Of a stretch of 64,000 nucleotides of DNA, positions 16,863 through 25,175 are shown in pieces. Source of the DNA: DATLXU01 sp035575515 (lineage in GTDB: Bacteria; Acidobacteriota; Blastocatellia; UBA7656). Location of the stretch: positions 61,856-125,855 of the forward strand of contig DATLXU010000077.1 in the NCBI GenBank assembly GCA_035575515.1, written 5' to 3'. The stretch's first letter is position 1, and every line of letters begins with the position of its first letter. The notes beneath the pieces were generated by a model. It worked only from the letters and a program-made list of their open reading frames with translations. It made no database searches and was not told the DNA's origin. Made by a program: the position numbers and the translations under genes.

Positions 16863-18128
16863 ATGGCAAAGATCACAGTTGGTCTTCTCGGATTAGGCAC
16901 GGTTGGGACGGGCGTGGTGAAGCTACTCGCCAATGATCCGCGATTTCGTCTCAAGTGGGTGGCCGTGCGCGATACAACAAAGGCGCGCGAAGTTGACCTC
17001 TCTTCGATTCGCGTCACGGGCGACCCTTTTGAAATAGTCAACGACCCTGAAGTTGAAATCCTCATCGAAGTCGCGGGCGGCGTCACTCCGATTTACGAAG
17101 CGATAAAGCAGGCGGTCCAAAAAGGCAAGCACATTGTCACGGCGAACAAAGAACTGATAGCGCGGCACGGCGCGGAGATTTTTGAGCTTGCGAATCGAAA
17201 CAACGTGACAGTGCTCTTTGAAGCGGCGGTCGGCGGCGGCATCCCGTTGATCTCTACAATCCAGCGCGGGCTTCAGGCGAATGAAATCTCGAAAGTCGCA
17301 GGTATTCTCAACGGCACGACGAACTACATACTGACTTCGATGCAGGAGCGCGGTCTCAGCTTTGACGCCGCGCTCGCTGAAGCGCAGGCGCTAGGGTTTG
17401 CCGAAGCCGACCCGACGAACGATGTCGAAGGTTTCGATGTCGCTTACAAAATAACCATCCTTGCTTCGCTTGCGTTCGGCTACTTCGTCGAAGCAGACAA
17501 GATTCACCGCGAAGGCATAACGCGAATCACCGATCTCGACATTGAGACGGCGCGCGAGTTTGGCTACCGCGTGAAGATGATAGGTCTTGCGCGGCGCGGC
17601 GACGGATGCCTCGACGTGCGCGCACATCCGATGCTTGTGCCTGCTCATCACCTGCTCGCATCGGTTGAAGGGGCGAACAACGCAATATTCATAAGCGGCA
17701 GCGCCGTCGGCGAAGTGATGTTAGTCGGGCCGGGCGCGGGCCAGATGCCGACGGCGAGCGCGGTCGTGGGCGATTTGATTAATCTCGCAAGCGCGCTTTG
17801 TTTGCCTGACTTCGCGCCGTACTTTCAACCAGCAATACATTCGCGCGAGATGGACGTCTGTTCGATTGAAGATAGCCACAGTCGGTTTTACATTCGCATC
17901 GAAACCGAAGACACTCCGGGCGTGATTGGCAATCTCGGCCACGCGCTCGGCGGCCATCAGGTGAGTCTGCACAGCCTGCTTCAGCGCGGCGTGATGGATG
18001 GGAACGCAGCGACGATTATTCTGCTGACGCATCGCGCGAGCGAGCGAAACGTGATGCGCGCGTTGAAAGAGATCGAAGCGCAGGCGACGACTAAACAAAT
18101 AGGCGTTGTACTGCGCGTGTTTGAGTAA
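16863..18128 (+). CDS. hom: Homoserine dehydrogenase
   Basis: A 421-residue NAD(P)-dependent enzyme reducing aspartate semialdehyde to homoserine on the way to threonine and methionine. The start is the ATG at 16863 (MAKITVGLLG), with AAGGCG upstream; the longer frame has no homology to the family. The dinucleotide fold GLGTVGTG lies at 9-16. The catalytic Lys region (TANKELIARHG), the NGTTNYIL substrate loop and the EADPTNDVEGFDVAYK signature are all present. A C-terminal ACT domain (DTPGVIGNLGHALGGHQVSL) indicates feedback control by an amino acid, usually threonine. It is followed by an H1-like gene and then lysC, so two aspartate-pathway enzymes are clustered. Confidence 0.97.
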   Translation: MAKITVGLLGLGTVGTGVVKLLANDPRFRLKWVAVRDTTKAREVDLSSIRVTGDPFEIVNDPEVEILIEVAGGVTPIYEAIKQAVQKGKHIVTANKELIARHGAEIFELANRNNVTVLFEAAVGGGIPLISTIQRGLQANEISKVAGILNGTTNYILTSMQERGLSFDAALAEAQALGFAEADPTNDVEGFDVAYKITILASLAFGYFVEADKIHREGITRITDLDIETAREFGYRVKMIGLARRGDGCLDVRAHPMLVPAHHLLASVEGANNAIFISGSAVGEVMLVGPGAGQMPTASAVVGDLINLASALCLPDFAPYFQPAIHSREMDVCSIEDSHSRFYIRIETEDTPGVIGNLGHALGGHQVSLHSLLQRGVMDGNAATIILLTHRASERNVMRALKEIEAQATTKQIGVVLRVFE

Positions 18129-18168
18129 CAAACGAATCGAGGCAATAACCGTCGGAAGGAGATGCCAA

Positions 18169-18543
18169 ATGGCGAAAGGGAAAAAGAAGGAAGAAACGAA
18201 GCCTGCTGAAACTGGCGGCGAGCTTACTGCTCAAGATGTTTTAATCTCAGGCGCAGCCCGCGCTGTAGGCTCGGTGGTTGGAGCGGTTGCAGCGGCTACG
18301 GATTTTGTCAGCACACAAGTAACGGGCGAGCCGTTGTTTGCTGAAAAGAAGAAATCACCGAGACCTAAAAAGAAGAGCGTCGCTAAGAAAGCGAGAACGT
18401 CTAAAGCAATCGCAAAGAAGACAAGCGGAACCAAGAAGGCCGCCAAATCGAAAGCCTCCGCAAAGAAAACCGCCGCAAGGAAAGCCAGCTCGAAAAAAAC
18501 AGCTAAGAAGGCAGCGAAGAAAAGATCCGCAAAGAAGCGATAA
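18169..18543 (+). CDS. Histone H1-like Lys/Ala-rich protein
   Basis: A 124-residue very basic protein starting at the ATG at 18169 after GGAAGGAG. Residues 1-20 are charged (MAKGKKKEE...). Residues 22-48 form an Ala/Gly/Val-rich hydrophobic or amphipathic helix (AARAVGSVVGAVAAATDFV). The rest is a tail of Lys-, Ala- and Ser-rich repeats (KKTA, KKSV, KKAAKK) closely resembling eukaryotic H1 C-termini and bacterial HctB/AlgP-like proteins. Such tails bind DNA or RNA without sequence preference. The hydrophobic patch before the tail is not usual for H1-like proteins. It sits between hom and lysC, 40 bases after hom, apparently in the same transcript. Confidence 0.7.
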   Translation: MAKGKKKEETKPAETGGELTAQDVLISGAARAVGSVVGAVAAATDFVSTQVTGEPLFAEKKKSPRPKKKSVAKKARTSKAIAKKTSGTKKAAKSKASAKKTAARKASSKKTAKKAAKKRSAKKR

Positions 18544-18567
18544 GCCATTCGTGAGCGAGCGCCTGCT

Positions 18568-19791
18568 ATGCTTGTCCAGAAATTCGGAGGCACGTCGGTC
18601 AAATCAATCGCGCGAATCAAAAACGTCGCGTCGCTCGTAGCGCGAGCGGCTGAGCGCGATCAGGTCGTGGTCGTCGTTTCGGCGATGGGCGATACGACAG
18701 ATTATCTTGTGAAGCTCGCGCGTCAAGCCAGCACCCGGCCCAATCGCCGCGAGCTTGACGCGCTGCTTGCGACCGGCGAGCAGATTTCAACCGCGCTCAT
18801 AGCCATCGCGCTCGCCGACATGGGATTGAAAGCCGTTTCGATGACCGGCGCGCAACTCGGCATCATCACCGAAAGCGTCCACAACGTAGCTCGCATAGTT
18901 CACATAAAGACTGAGCGCATTCGCCGCTACCTTGACGATGGATACATAGTTGTCGCGGCGGGATTTCAGGGAACGACGCCCGAAGGCGATACGACTACGC
19001 TTGGGCGCGGAGGGTCTGATACGACTGCGGTTGCGCTCGCGGCGGCGCTCGGCGCGAGCGTTTGCGACATATTCACGGACGTGAGCGGAGTCTACACGGC
19101 TGATCCAAACATCGTCGGAACGGCACGATTGCTAAAGCAAATCTCTTATGAAGAGATGCTTGAAATGGCTCGCGTGGGCGCGCAGGTCCTACACCCGCGA
19201 GCGGTTGAGCTTGCGCGCAAGCACAGCCTTCGCGTCAGGGTGCGAAACACTTTCGACCCTGAGCACGAAGGTACGATCCTTTTAGGAGCAGACGAGATGG
19301 AGATAACGAGAGCCGTGAGCGGCGTGACTGTTGACCGTGATCAGGCGCGATTGGCAATTCTGAAAGTGCCGGACAAGCCGGGCATTGCAGGCGAAATATT
19401 CGGCGCGCTGGCCGAACGCCGCATCAGCGTCGACATGATAATTCAAGCATTTCACGAAGACCGCTCAGTAAACGATATAACGTTCACAATCAAGCGCGAT
19501 GATCTCAGGGCTGCGCAACAGGCGCTTGAAGAAACAGCCTCGCGCATCGGGGCCGAAGGAGTGCTTGCGGATGAAGACGTTGCTAAGGTGAGCATTGTCG
19601 GCGCCGGTCTGATGGATCAGCCTGATGTTGCGGCGCGAATGTTTGCTGCACTCGGTCGTGAAGGGATTAACATAAAGATGATTTCAACCTCAGAGCTACG
19701 CATAAGCTGCGTCGTAAGCGACCGCGATGCTGAGCGCGCCGTCCGAGTCGTGCATGATCTGTTTCATCTGGAAGAGTCGGAGGCGGCGTGA
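18568..19791 (+). CDS. lysC: Aspartate kinase
   Basis: A 407-residue enzyme phosphorylating aspartate, the first step to lysine, threonine and methionine. The kinase domain begins with MLVQKFGGTSV, the family signature. It continues with ATGEQISTALIAIAL, the LGRGGSDTTAVALAAAL loop and the FTDVSGVYTADPNIV motif. Two ACT domains follow at about 262-330 (ILKVPDKPGIAGEIFGALAE) and 340-402 (VSIVGAGLMDQPDVAARMFAAL), arranged as in lysine- or lysine-plus-threonine-inhibited enzymes. The monofunctional architecture and length are typical. It follows the H1-like gene by 24 bases, with hom further upstream. Confidence 0.96.
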   Translation: MLVQKFGGTSVKSIARIKNVASLVARAAERDQVVVVVSAMGDTTDYLVKLARQASTRPNRRELDALLATGEQISTALIAIALADMGLKAVSMTGAQLGIITESVHNVARIVHIKTERIRRYLDDGYIVVAAGFQGTTPEGDTTTLGRGGSDTTAVALAAALGASVCDIFTDVSGVYTADPNIVGTARLLKQISYEEMLEMARVGAQVLHPRAVELARKHSLRVRVRNTFDPEHEGTILLGADEMEITRAVSGVTVDRDQARLAILKVPDKPGIAGEIFGALAERRISVDMIIQAFHEDRSVNDITFTIKRDDLRAAQQALEETASRIGAEGVLADEDVAKVSIVGAGLMDQPDVAARMFAALGREGINIKMISTSELRISCVVSDRDAERAVRVVHDLFHLEESEAA

Positions 19792-19797
19792 CGACTT

Positions 19798-19825
19798 TTG
19801 AAAACGGCGCGCGCGAGGTTATACT
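19798..19825 (+). promoter_or_regulatory. Predicted promoter for the Ppx/GppA gene
   Basis: TTGAAA (19798-19803), a 16-base spacer and TATACT (19820-19825) lie just after the lysC stop, giving a leader of about 130 bases before the next gene. Confidence 0.4.
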
Positions 19826-19963
19826 TTTCTCTGGCTTGAACGCGAGGCCGTGAGTTAATCTTTCCGCTCGCAGAGATCATTTTGTCGCAAATGAAGTTTT
19901 ACTGGCTATCATAACCGCTCAGTTGAAAGAGGCCCCCTTGCCCAGAACAGAAGAAAAAAGCGT

Positions 19964-21649
19964 ATGAAAATTGCCGCTATTGACATAGGATCAAATTCGA
20001 TCCACCTCGTAATTGTGCGCGCCGTGCAGGGACAGCATCTTGAGATAATTGACCGCGAAAAAGAGATGGTGCGATTAGGCTCCGGCACTCTGCGCGAGCA
20101 CCATTTGTCGCGTGAAACTATCGAGCGGGCCAAGACCTGCCTCGCTCGATTCAAGAAGATGGCCGAAGCGAACAAGGTTGATTTGATCATCGCGACGGCG
20201 ACGTCAGCCGTGCGCGAATCGCACAATGCCGACGAGTTCATCGAAGAGGTGCGCAGAGACGTCGGTCTCGACGTTGAGCTTTTGCCCGGCGTTGAAGAAG
20301 CCCGGCTGATTGCGCTCGCGGTTTCCGAAGTGACAGACTTCAACAATCGCCGCGCGCTCATCGTCGACATTGGCGGCGGCTCGACAGAGTTCATCATCAC
20401 GAGCGGCGGCGAGCCTGAACTATTGCTTTCGATGCGGCTGGGCGCGGTTCGCCTCACTGAAAAATTCATCACGACCGATCCGATCTCTGACGAGGAGCGC
20501 GAGCGGCTCATCGCAAACATACGAACAGACATGACGCGCGTGGTTTGGGAGATTAACCGCGTCGGCTTCGATTTCATGATCGGCACTTCGGGGACAGTGC
20601 TCAACATGGTCGACGCCGTTGCAAAAGCGGAAGCGGCTATGGAACTCGAAGCCGCGCCGGATTTCGAGCCGTTCAGCCAGACAATCACGCTTGAGCAATT
20701 GAGGCGAATGAACAGCAGGCTTGCGCTGATGACCCTCGAAGAGCGCAGTCGAGTTGAAGGGCTGGAAGCGGCACGCGCAGACATAATCATCGCGGGCGGG
20801 CTGCTGCTTGAAACGATTATGTCAGAGCTTGGCGCGCAAGAGATAACAAGCTGCGATTGGTCGTTGCGCGAAGGCGTGATCTTGAATTATCTGAGAAACC
20901 GCACGCTCGACCAGATTGCCAATCACCGGGCCGAAGACATTGCCGTGTCAATGATGGAGTTGGAAGAGCGGCTGCTTTATCCTGCGATTGACGAGTCGAA
21001 CCTCGACGTTCGCACGCGCTCGGTGCTTTCGGTTGCGAGACGATTCGATTATGACGCCCCGCATTCGCATCACGTTGCGCGCTTCGCGACGCGCATCTTC
21101 GACGACACGCAACCGCTGCACGGATTGGGTGAGCAGGAGCGCAAACTGCTTCAATACGCCGCGCTGCTTCACGACATCGGCTATCACATCGCGCACAACA
21201 ATCATCATCGGCATGGTCTCTACTTGATTAAGAACTCCGAGATGCCCGGTTTCAGCGCGAACGAAATTGCTATGATGGCCGCGCTGGTGCGTTATCATCG
21301 AGGCTCAATGCCTGATCTTTCCGCCGACGCGCGCGCGCGTCGCGAGCACGAAGACTACTTCGCGCTTGATGAAGCGCAGCGGCCAGTGCTTTTGAAACTT
21401 GCGGCCATTTTGCAAATAGCTGACGGCTTTGATCGCTGCCACCGGCAGATCGTAGGCGATGTTCGATGCGAGATTAATAGCGGCGAAGTTTTGTTCCACG
21501 TCGAATGCATGAATGAATGCGATCTTGAAATGTGGGCTGCCGAGCGAAAGGCCGCGTGGTTCAAAGAGATTTTTCAGATTGCGGTCAGCTTCAATCGCAT
21601 CTGCGCGTCTGTGGCTGGGCAGGAAACCGACGCTGCTACAATCCAGTGA
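19964..21649 (+). CDS. Ppx/GppA phosphatase with C-terminal HD domain
   Basis: A 561-residue protein of the exopolyphosphatase / pppGpp phosphatase family. The N-terminal actin-like domain has the phosphate-1 motif AAIDIGSNSIHL (4-15), the GVEEARLIALAV segment with a catalytic Glu, and the phosphate-2 motif VDIGGGSTEF. The second lobe carries IIAGGLLLETIM and the DWSLREGV signature. The C-terminal domain (about 340-520) has an HD-type metal site: HSHHVARFA, then LLHDIGYHIAHNNHHRHG, and RYHRGS. The protein could degrade polyphosphate or convert pppGpp to ppGpp; sequence alone does not decide. No polyphosphate kinase gene lies nearby. Confidence 0.93.
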   Translation: MKIAAIDIGSNSIHLVIVRAVQGQHLEIIDREKEMVRLGSGTLREHHLSRETIERAKTCLARFKKMAEANKVDLIIATATSAVRESHNADEFIEEVRRDVGLDVELLPGVEEARLIALAVSEVTDFNNRRALIVDIGGGSTEFIITSGGEPELLLSMRLGAVRLTEKFITTDPISDEERERLIANIRTDMTRVVWEINRVGFDFMIGTSGTVLNMVDAVAKAEAAMELEAAPDFEPFSQTITLEQLRRMNSRLALMTLEERSRVEGLEAARADIIIAGGLLLETIMSELGAQEITSCDWSLREGVILNYLRNRTLDQIANHRAEDIAVSMMELEERLLYPAIDESNLDVRTRSVLSVARRFDYDAPHSHHVARFATRIFDDTQPLHGLGEQERKLLQYAALLHDIGYHIAHNNHHRHGLYLIKNSEMPGFSANEIAMMAALVRYHRGSMPDLSADARARREHEDYFALDEAQRPVLLKLAAILQIADGFDRCHRQIVGDVRCEINSGEVLFHVECMNECDLEMWAAERKAAWFKEIFQIAVSFNRICASVAGQETDAATIQ

Positions 21650-21761
21650 AATCGGTTGAATTGTCGAGCCGACGACATCTCACCTTCGTCCTTTGCGAAT
21701 CTTCTTTTACTATCGAAACTTAACTCTTGTGATGGCAGCATTTTGCCTTCAATCAATTTGA

Positions 21762-21790
21762 TTGACACTACTCAACCAAATGCTTAACAT
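21762..21790 (+). promoter_or_regulatory. Predicted promoter of the HU-MerR-tRNA-Pro cluster
   Basis: A consensus TTGACA (21762-21767), a 17-base spacer and TAACAT (21785-21790) stand about 105 bases before the HU-family start codon. Confidence 0.55.
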
Positions 21791-21894
21791 AAGGCAAGCG
21801 CGGGCAATTGCTCAGACCTGCCCGCGATGAGATGCGAGGTGCACTGTGGATGCTGGCCCGCAAGATTCGAAGATCGAGCGAGGGGCTGGCGATA

Positions 21895-22164
21895 ATGACT
21901 AAGGCCGACCTGGCACGACTGGTTTATGAACGTCACGGGGCTATGACAAATCGAGAGGCGCTGCGCCTGGTAGATTTGTTGTTTGACATCATCAAGGAGC
22001 GTTTGCTTGAAGGCGAGAGCGTTCGAATAGTTGGGTTCGGCACGCTCGAAGTCGTGAAGCGAAAAGCGCGCAAGGGGCGCAATCCCGTAACGGGCGAAGA
22101 GATCGAGCTTGCGGGACGACGCGCTCTCGTCTACAGACCGTCGCGTTCGATGCGCTCGGTTTAA
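21895..22164 (+). CDS. HU/IHF-family DNA-bending protein
   Basis: An 89-residue nucleoid protein starting at the ATG at 21895 (MTKADLARLVYERHG), with GAGGGG upstream. The helical dimer part is followed by VRIVGFGTLEVVKRKARKGRNPVTGEE, the beta-arm region with the Arg-Asn-Pro motif that inserts in the minor groove and kinks DNA. The spacing and the MTNREA helix resemble IHF-alpha more than HU, but the distinction is not certain. It is followed by a MerR-type gene and tRNA-Pro. In many bacteria IHF-alpha and this MerR gene stay together downstream of pheST, which is not visible here. Confidence 0.92.
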   Translation: MTKADLARLVYERHGAMTNREALRLVDLLFDIIKERLLEGESVRIVGFGTLEVVKRKARKGRNPVTGEEIELAGRRALVYRPSRSMRSV

Positions 22165-22169
22165 GCTTG

Positions 22170-22262
22170 GGATGAAGGATGAAGGATGAAAAGAATTTCA
22201 AATCTCGAATCTCAAATATGAAATGCGCGTATTAACAAATCTCTTTCATCCTTCATCCTTCA
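22170..22262. repeat. Inverted pair of heptamer tandem repeats (GGATGAA)n
   Basis: Three perfect GGATGAA copies lie at 22170-22190. They are faced by TTCATCC copies at 22245-22251 and 22252-22258 plus a partial third to 22262. Between them a second, degenerate heptamer run (TCAAATC, TCGAATC, TCAAATA, TGAAATG at 22198-22225) keeps the same 7-base period. The block fills the whole gap between the HU and MerR genes. Confidence 0.88.
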
Positions 22263-22272
22263 AAAGGCGGCT

Positions 22273-22737
22273 ATGGAACTTAGCTCAAGAATCCCCGAAA
22301 AGTTGTTCTTCAGGATAGGCGAGGTGTGTGAGCTGATAAAGGTTCAGCCGCACGTGCTTCGCTACTGGGAGACGGAGTTTCCGATGCTCGCGCCGCAGAA
22401 GAATCGCGCGGGTCAGCGGGTCTATCGGCGCAAGGATGTTGAGATGGTGATGCGCATACGCGACCTGCTTTACGAAGAGAAGTTCACCATCGCAGGCGCA
22501 AAGAAAAAGCTGATGGAAGAATCGCGTCACGGCTCAGCGAAAGCTAAGGCTCCGGCCCGCGCGGCGGTCGTGGAAGAATCGGATGAGCCGGTTGAAGCGG
22601 AAGTCTCCTACGCCCCGCAGCACTCGACAAGCGAACAGACAATCTCACCGCAAGCGCGCCGCGCGCTTCGACTAATCAAGCGCGATCTTGAGGATTTGTT
22701 GACACTGCTGAACACGGATGTTAGCATCAAAACTTAG
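22273..22737 (+). CDS. MerR-family transcriptional regulator
   Basis: A 154-residue protein. The N-terminal winged helix-turn-helix is clear: LFFRIGEVCELIKVQPHVLRYWE (11-33), then FPMLAPQKNRAGQRVYRRKDVEMVMRI and the dimer helix start. The family's long antiparallel coiled coil is short here. Residues 85-125 form a low-complexity Ala/Glu/Ser linker, and a C-terminal helix (QARRALRLIKRDLEDLLTLL) completes the protein. No effector cysteines are present, so metal sensing is unlikely. The same HU-MerR-tRNA-Pro order is seen in other phyla, where the target of this regulator is not known. No clear Shine-Dalgarno lies before the ATG because the heptamer repeat ends there. Confidence 0.9.
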   Translation: MELSSRIPEKLFFRIGEVCELIKVQPHVLRYWETEFPMLAPQKNRAGQRVYRRKDVEMVMRIRDLLYEEKFTIAGAKKKLMEESRHGSAKAKAPARAAVVEESDEPVEAEVSYAPQHSTSEQTISPQARRALRLIKRDLEDLLTLLNTDVSIKT

Positions 22738-22764
22738 GCGAGATCGTTGATAATCTCACAGAGT

Positions 22765-22841
<77 letters not shown>

Positions 22842-22873
22842 TTAAATCACATCTTTATAGCAATTGCACAGAG

Positions 22874-22907
22874 AGGGAGCGGTAAGAAGCTCCCTTGATT
22901 GTTGTTG
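22874..22907 (+). terminator. Probable terminator after tRNA-Pro
   Basis: AGGGAGC (22874-22880) pairs perfectly with GCTCCCT (22889-22895) around an eight-base loop. It is followed by a T-rich but interrupted tract (TGATTGTTGTTG). Confidence 0.6.
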
Positions 22908-22963
22908 GGGCGAAACTAATTCTTTGTTTGCCAGTCTGGGCTGGCGGCTTCGTTTCAAAAATA

Positions 22964-23728
22964 ATGCCGAAGATACTTGTCACAAACGACGACGGGATTC
23001 ATTCGCAGGGGATCATCGCTTTGGCTGAAGCTCTCAAGCGCGTTGGCGAAGTCACGGTGGTCGCGCCTGCGCACGAGATGAGCGCCGCGTCGCATTCGCT
23101 CACGCTCGTTCGTCCGCTCCGCATTGACCGGATTGACGAGCATCACTACTCAGTTGATGGCACGCCTACGGATTGCGTTACGCTCGCGATGAATCACATC
23201 ATGAGGGATTCGCCGCCCGACCTCGTAGTATCAGGCATCAACAAAGGGGGCAATCTCGGAGATGACGTGACCTACTCTGGCACGGTGGCTGGTGCGCTTG
23301 AGGCTTCGATTTATGGCTTGCCCGGTATCGCCGTGAGCCTTGTGCAGCGGACAAACTTCGATTTTACGCACGCCGCTGAATTCGCCGTCGAGCTTGCGCA
23401 GCGAGTCTTGGGAGACGGATTGCCGCGAGGCACACTGCTCAACGTCAACGTCCCGCCCGGGCCCGTCCGCGGGGCGCGAATCACAAGGCAAGGAACAAAA
23501 ATTATCAAGCCGACAATCATCGAAGGAACGGACCCGCGCCAGCGAAAGTACTACTGGATTGGCGAAGAGTCGCTAACGTGGAACGAAGAAGAGGGAACTG
23601 ATTACGAAGCTCTCAGGCTTGGACTTGTCTCGATTACGCCGCTGCGCACTGACCTGACCGATTACCGAATGATCGAAGAGATCAAGTCAAGGGATTGGGA
23701 CATCCTTCTGGAACCGACGACGAAATGA
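22964..23728 (+). CDS. surE: 5'/3'-nucleotidase SurE
   Basis: A 254-residue nucleoside monophosphate phosphatase. The start is the ATG at 22964 (MPKILVTNDDG), matching the universal SurE N-terminus; the frame is open upstream but the extra residues do not belong to the family. The metal-binding Asp pair is in TNDDG (9-10), a third ligand Ser lies in AASHSLT, and Asn in VSGINKGGNLGDDVTYSGTVAGAL. VDGTPTDCV is also conserved. Its last bases overlap the start of pcm (ATGA), forming the classic surE-pcm pair linked to stationary-phase survival and protein repair. No strong ribosome binding site is visible. Confidence 0.96.
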   Translation: MPKILVTNDDGIHSQGIIALAEALKRVGEVTVVAPAHEMSAASHSLTLVRPLRIDRIDEHHYSVDGTPTDCVTLAMNHIMRDSPPDLVVSGINKGGNLGDDVTYSGTVAGALEASIYGLPGIAVSLVQRTNFDFTHAAEFAVELAQRVLGDGLPRGTLLNVNVPPGPVRGARITRQGTKIIKPTIIEGTDPRQRKYYWIGEESLTWNEEEGTDYEALRLGLVSITPLRTDLTDYRMIEEIKSRDWDILLEPTTK

Positions 23729-24399
23729 TGCAAAAGAGCATGGATGAATTACGCGGCGCGAGCCTTTACCAATCGCAGCGCTCGCGCATGGTTGAGTTGC
23801 TGCGCAGTCGCGGCATTCGCGATGAGCGCGTGCTTCAGGCTATGCAGGAAATCCCGCGCCACTTCTTTGTGCCCGAGGCTCTGGCCGCGAAAGCCTACGG
23901 CGATCACGCGCTGCCAATCGGAGATATGCAGACAATCTCACAGCCTTACATGGTCGCGCGCATGACGGAGCTTCTCGAAGTTGATAAAGAATCTACGGTG
24001 CTTGAGATCGGCGCAGGCTCAGGCTATCAAACGGCTGTGCTGTCGGCGGTCGCAGGGAGAGTCTTTGCAATTGAGCGAATAGCTGCGCTCGCTCGCTCGG
24101 CGCAGACGAACATCCGTCGGCTGGGTTGTTACAACGCGACGGTGAAATGGTTCGACGGAACGATTGGATGGAGCGAGCACGCGCCTTATGATGCGATACT
24201 CGTGGCGGCGGGCGGGCCTGATGTGCCTGAGCCGCTTGTGGCGCAGCTAAAAACCGGCGGGCGGCTGGTCATTCCAGTCGGCGGCGCGGAAGAGCAAAAG
24301 CTTGTTAGAGTGATAAAGACAGAAACGGGAATCAAGCGCGAAGAGCACGGAGCCTGCGTCTTCGTTAAATTGATCGGGCGTTACGGCTGGCCGTCTTAG
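23725..24399 (+). CDS. pcm: Protein-L-isoaspartate O-methyltransferase
   Basis: A 224-residue SAM-dependent enzyme that methylates isoaspartyl residues in damaged proteins so that they can revert to aspartate. The chosen ATG at 23725 overlaps the surE stop by the ATGA arrangement. QEIPRHFFVPEALAAKAYGDHALPIGDMQTISQPYMVARM is the substrate-binding region with the PIMT signature. The SAM motif I is VLEIGAGSGYQTAVLS, and later LVAAGGPDVPEPLVAQLKTGGRLVIPVG is the motif II-III region. Its length is standard. Confidence 0.95.
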   Translation: MMQKSMDELRGASLYQSQRSRMVELLRSRGIRDERVLQAMQEIPRHFFVPEALAAKAYGDHALPIGDMQTISQPYMVARMTELLEVDKESTVLEIGAGSGYQTAVLSAVAGRVFAIERIAALARSAQTNIRRLGCYNATVKWFDGTIGWSEHAPYDAILVAAGGPDVPEPLVAQLKTGGRLVIPVGGAEEQKLVRVIKTETGIKREEHGACVFVKLIGRYGWPS

Positions 24400-24464
24400 G
24401 CTCTTAGCGGTTATACTCCTGCTCTATTTTTCTGAGATTGATCGGCGCCTCTAGTTGAAGCGAT

Positions 24465-25157
24465 ATGGAATTCATAAAGCAAATCATAGATTTTTTCCTG
24501 CACCTCGACCAGCATCTTAACGAGATAATTCAAGCCTATCACGCATGGACTTACTTGATTCTGTTCCTGATAGTCTTTTGCGAGACTGGGCTGGTCGTAA
24601 CGCCATTTTTGCCGGGCGATTCGTTGCTGTTTGCGGCGGGGACCTTCGCGGCGCTCGGTTCGCTCGATGTGACACTGCTGTTTGTCATCATCAGCATCGC
24701 GGCGATTCTCGGAGACACGGTCAATTACTTGATTGGTTATTATGTTGGCCCGAAAGTTTTCAGCAAAGAGAACGTGCGCTTCTTAAACAAGAAACATCTC
24801 GACCGCACTCACGAGTTTTACGAAAAGTACGGCGGCAAGACAATCGTCATCGCTCGCTTCATTCCAATTGTTCGCACCTTTGCGCCATTTGTCGCAGGCA
24901 TCGGAAGAATGACTTACTGGCGATTTGTGACGTACAACATCGTGGGCGGCATCGCATGGGTTGCGATATTCGTTTTCGGCGGCTACTTCTTCGGCAATCA
25001 GCCGGTGGTTAAAAGGAACTTTTCGCTCGTCATTATTGCCATAATCCTGATTTCGGTTCTCCCGATTCTAATCGAATTCATTCGCCATCGCGCCAGAGGC
25101 AAGAAGGCAAATAACACGCCGGTCGCATTTCAGCAGGAAGAACCGCAGGCGGACTGA
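24465..25157 (+). CDS. DedA-family membrane protein
   Basis: A 230-residue inner-membrane protein of the DedA/SNARE-associated family (PF09335 type). The conserved elements are in order: a re-entrant hydrophobic region with FCETGLVVTPFLPGDSLLFAAG (about 38-59), GDTVNYLIGYYVGPKVF, and the FYEKYGGKTIVIARFIPIVRTFAPFVAGIGRM signature with Arg and Pro residues needed for transport activity. Two further hydrophobic segments end the protein before a basic, Gln-rich tail. Members translocate phospholipid carriers such as undecaprenyl phosphate or affect proton-motive force. The substrate here cannot be assigned. Confidence 0.92.
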   Translation: MEFIKQIIDFFLHLDQHLNEIIQAYHAWTYLILFLIVFCETGLVVTPFLPGDSLLFAAGTFAALGSLDVTLLFVIISIAAILGDTVNYLIGYYVGPKVFSKENVRFLNKKHLDRTHEFYEKYGGKTIVIARFIPIVRTFAPFVAGIGRMTYWRFVTYNIVGGIAWVAIFVFGGYFFGNQPVVKRNFSLVIIAIILISVLPILIEFIRHRARGKKANNTPVAFQQEEPQAD

Positions 25158-25175
25158 AGGCTTTTGAGTATTAAA

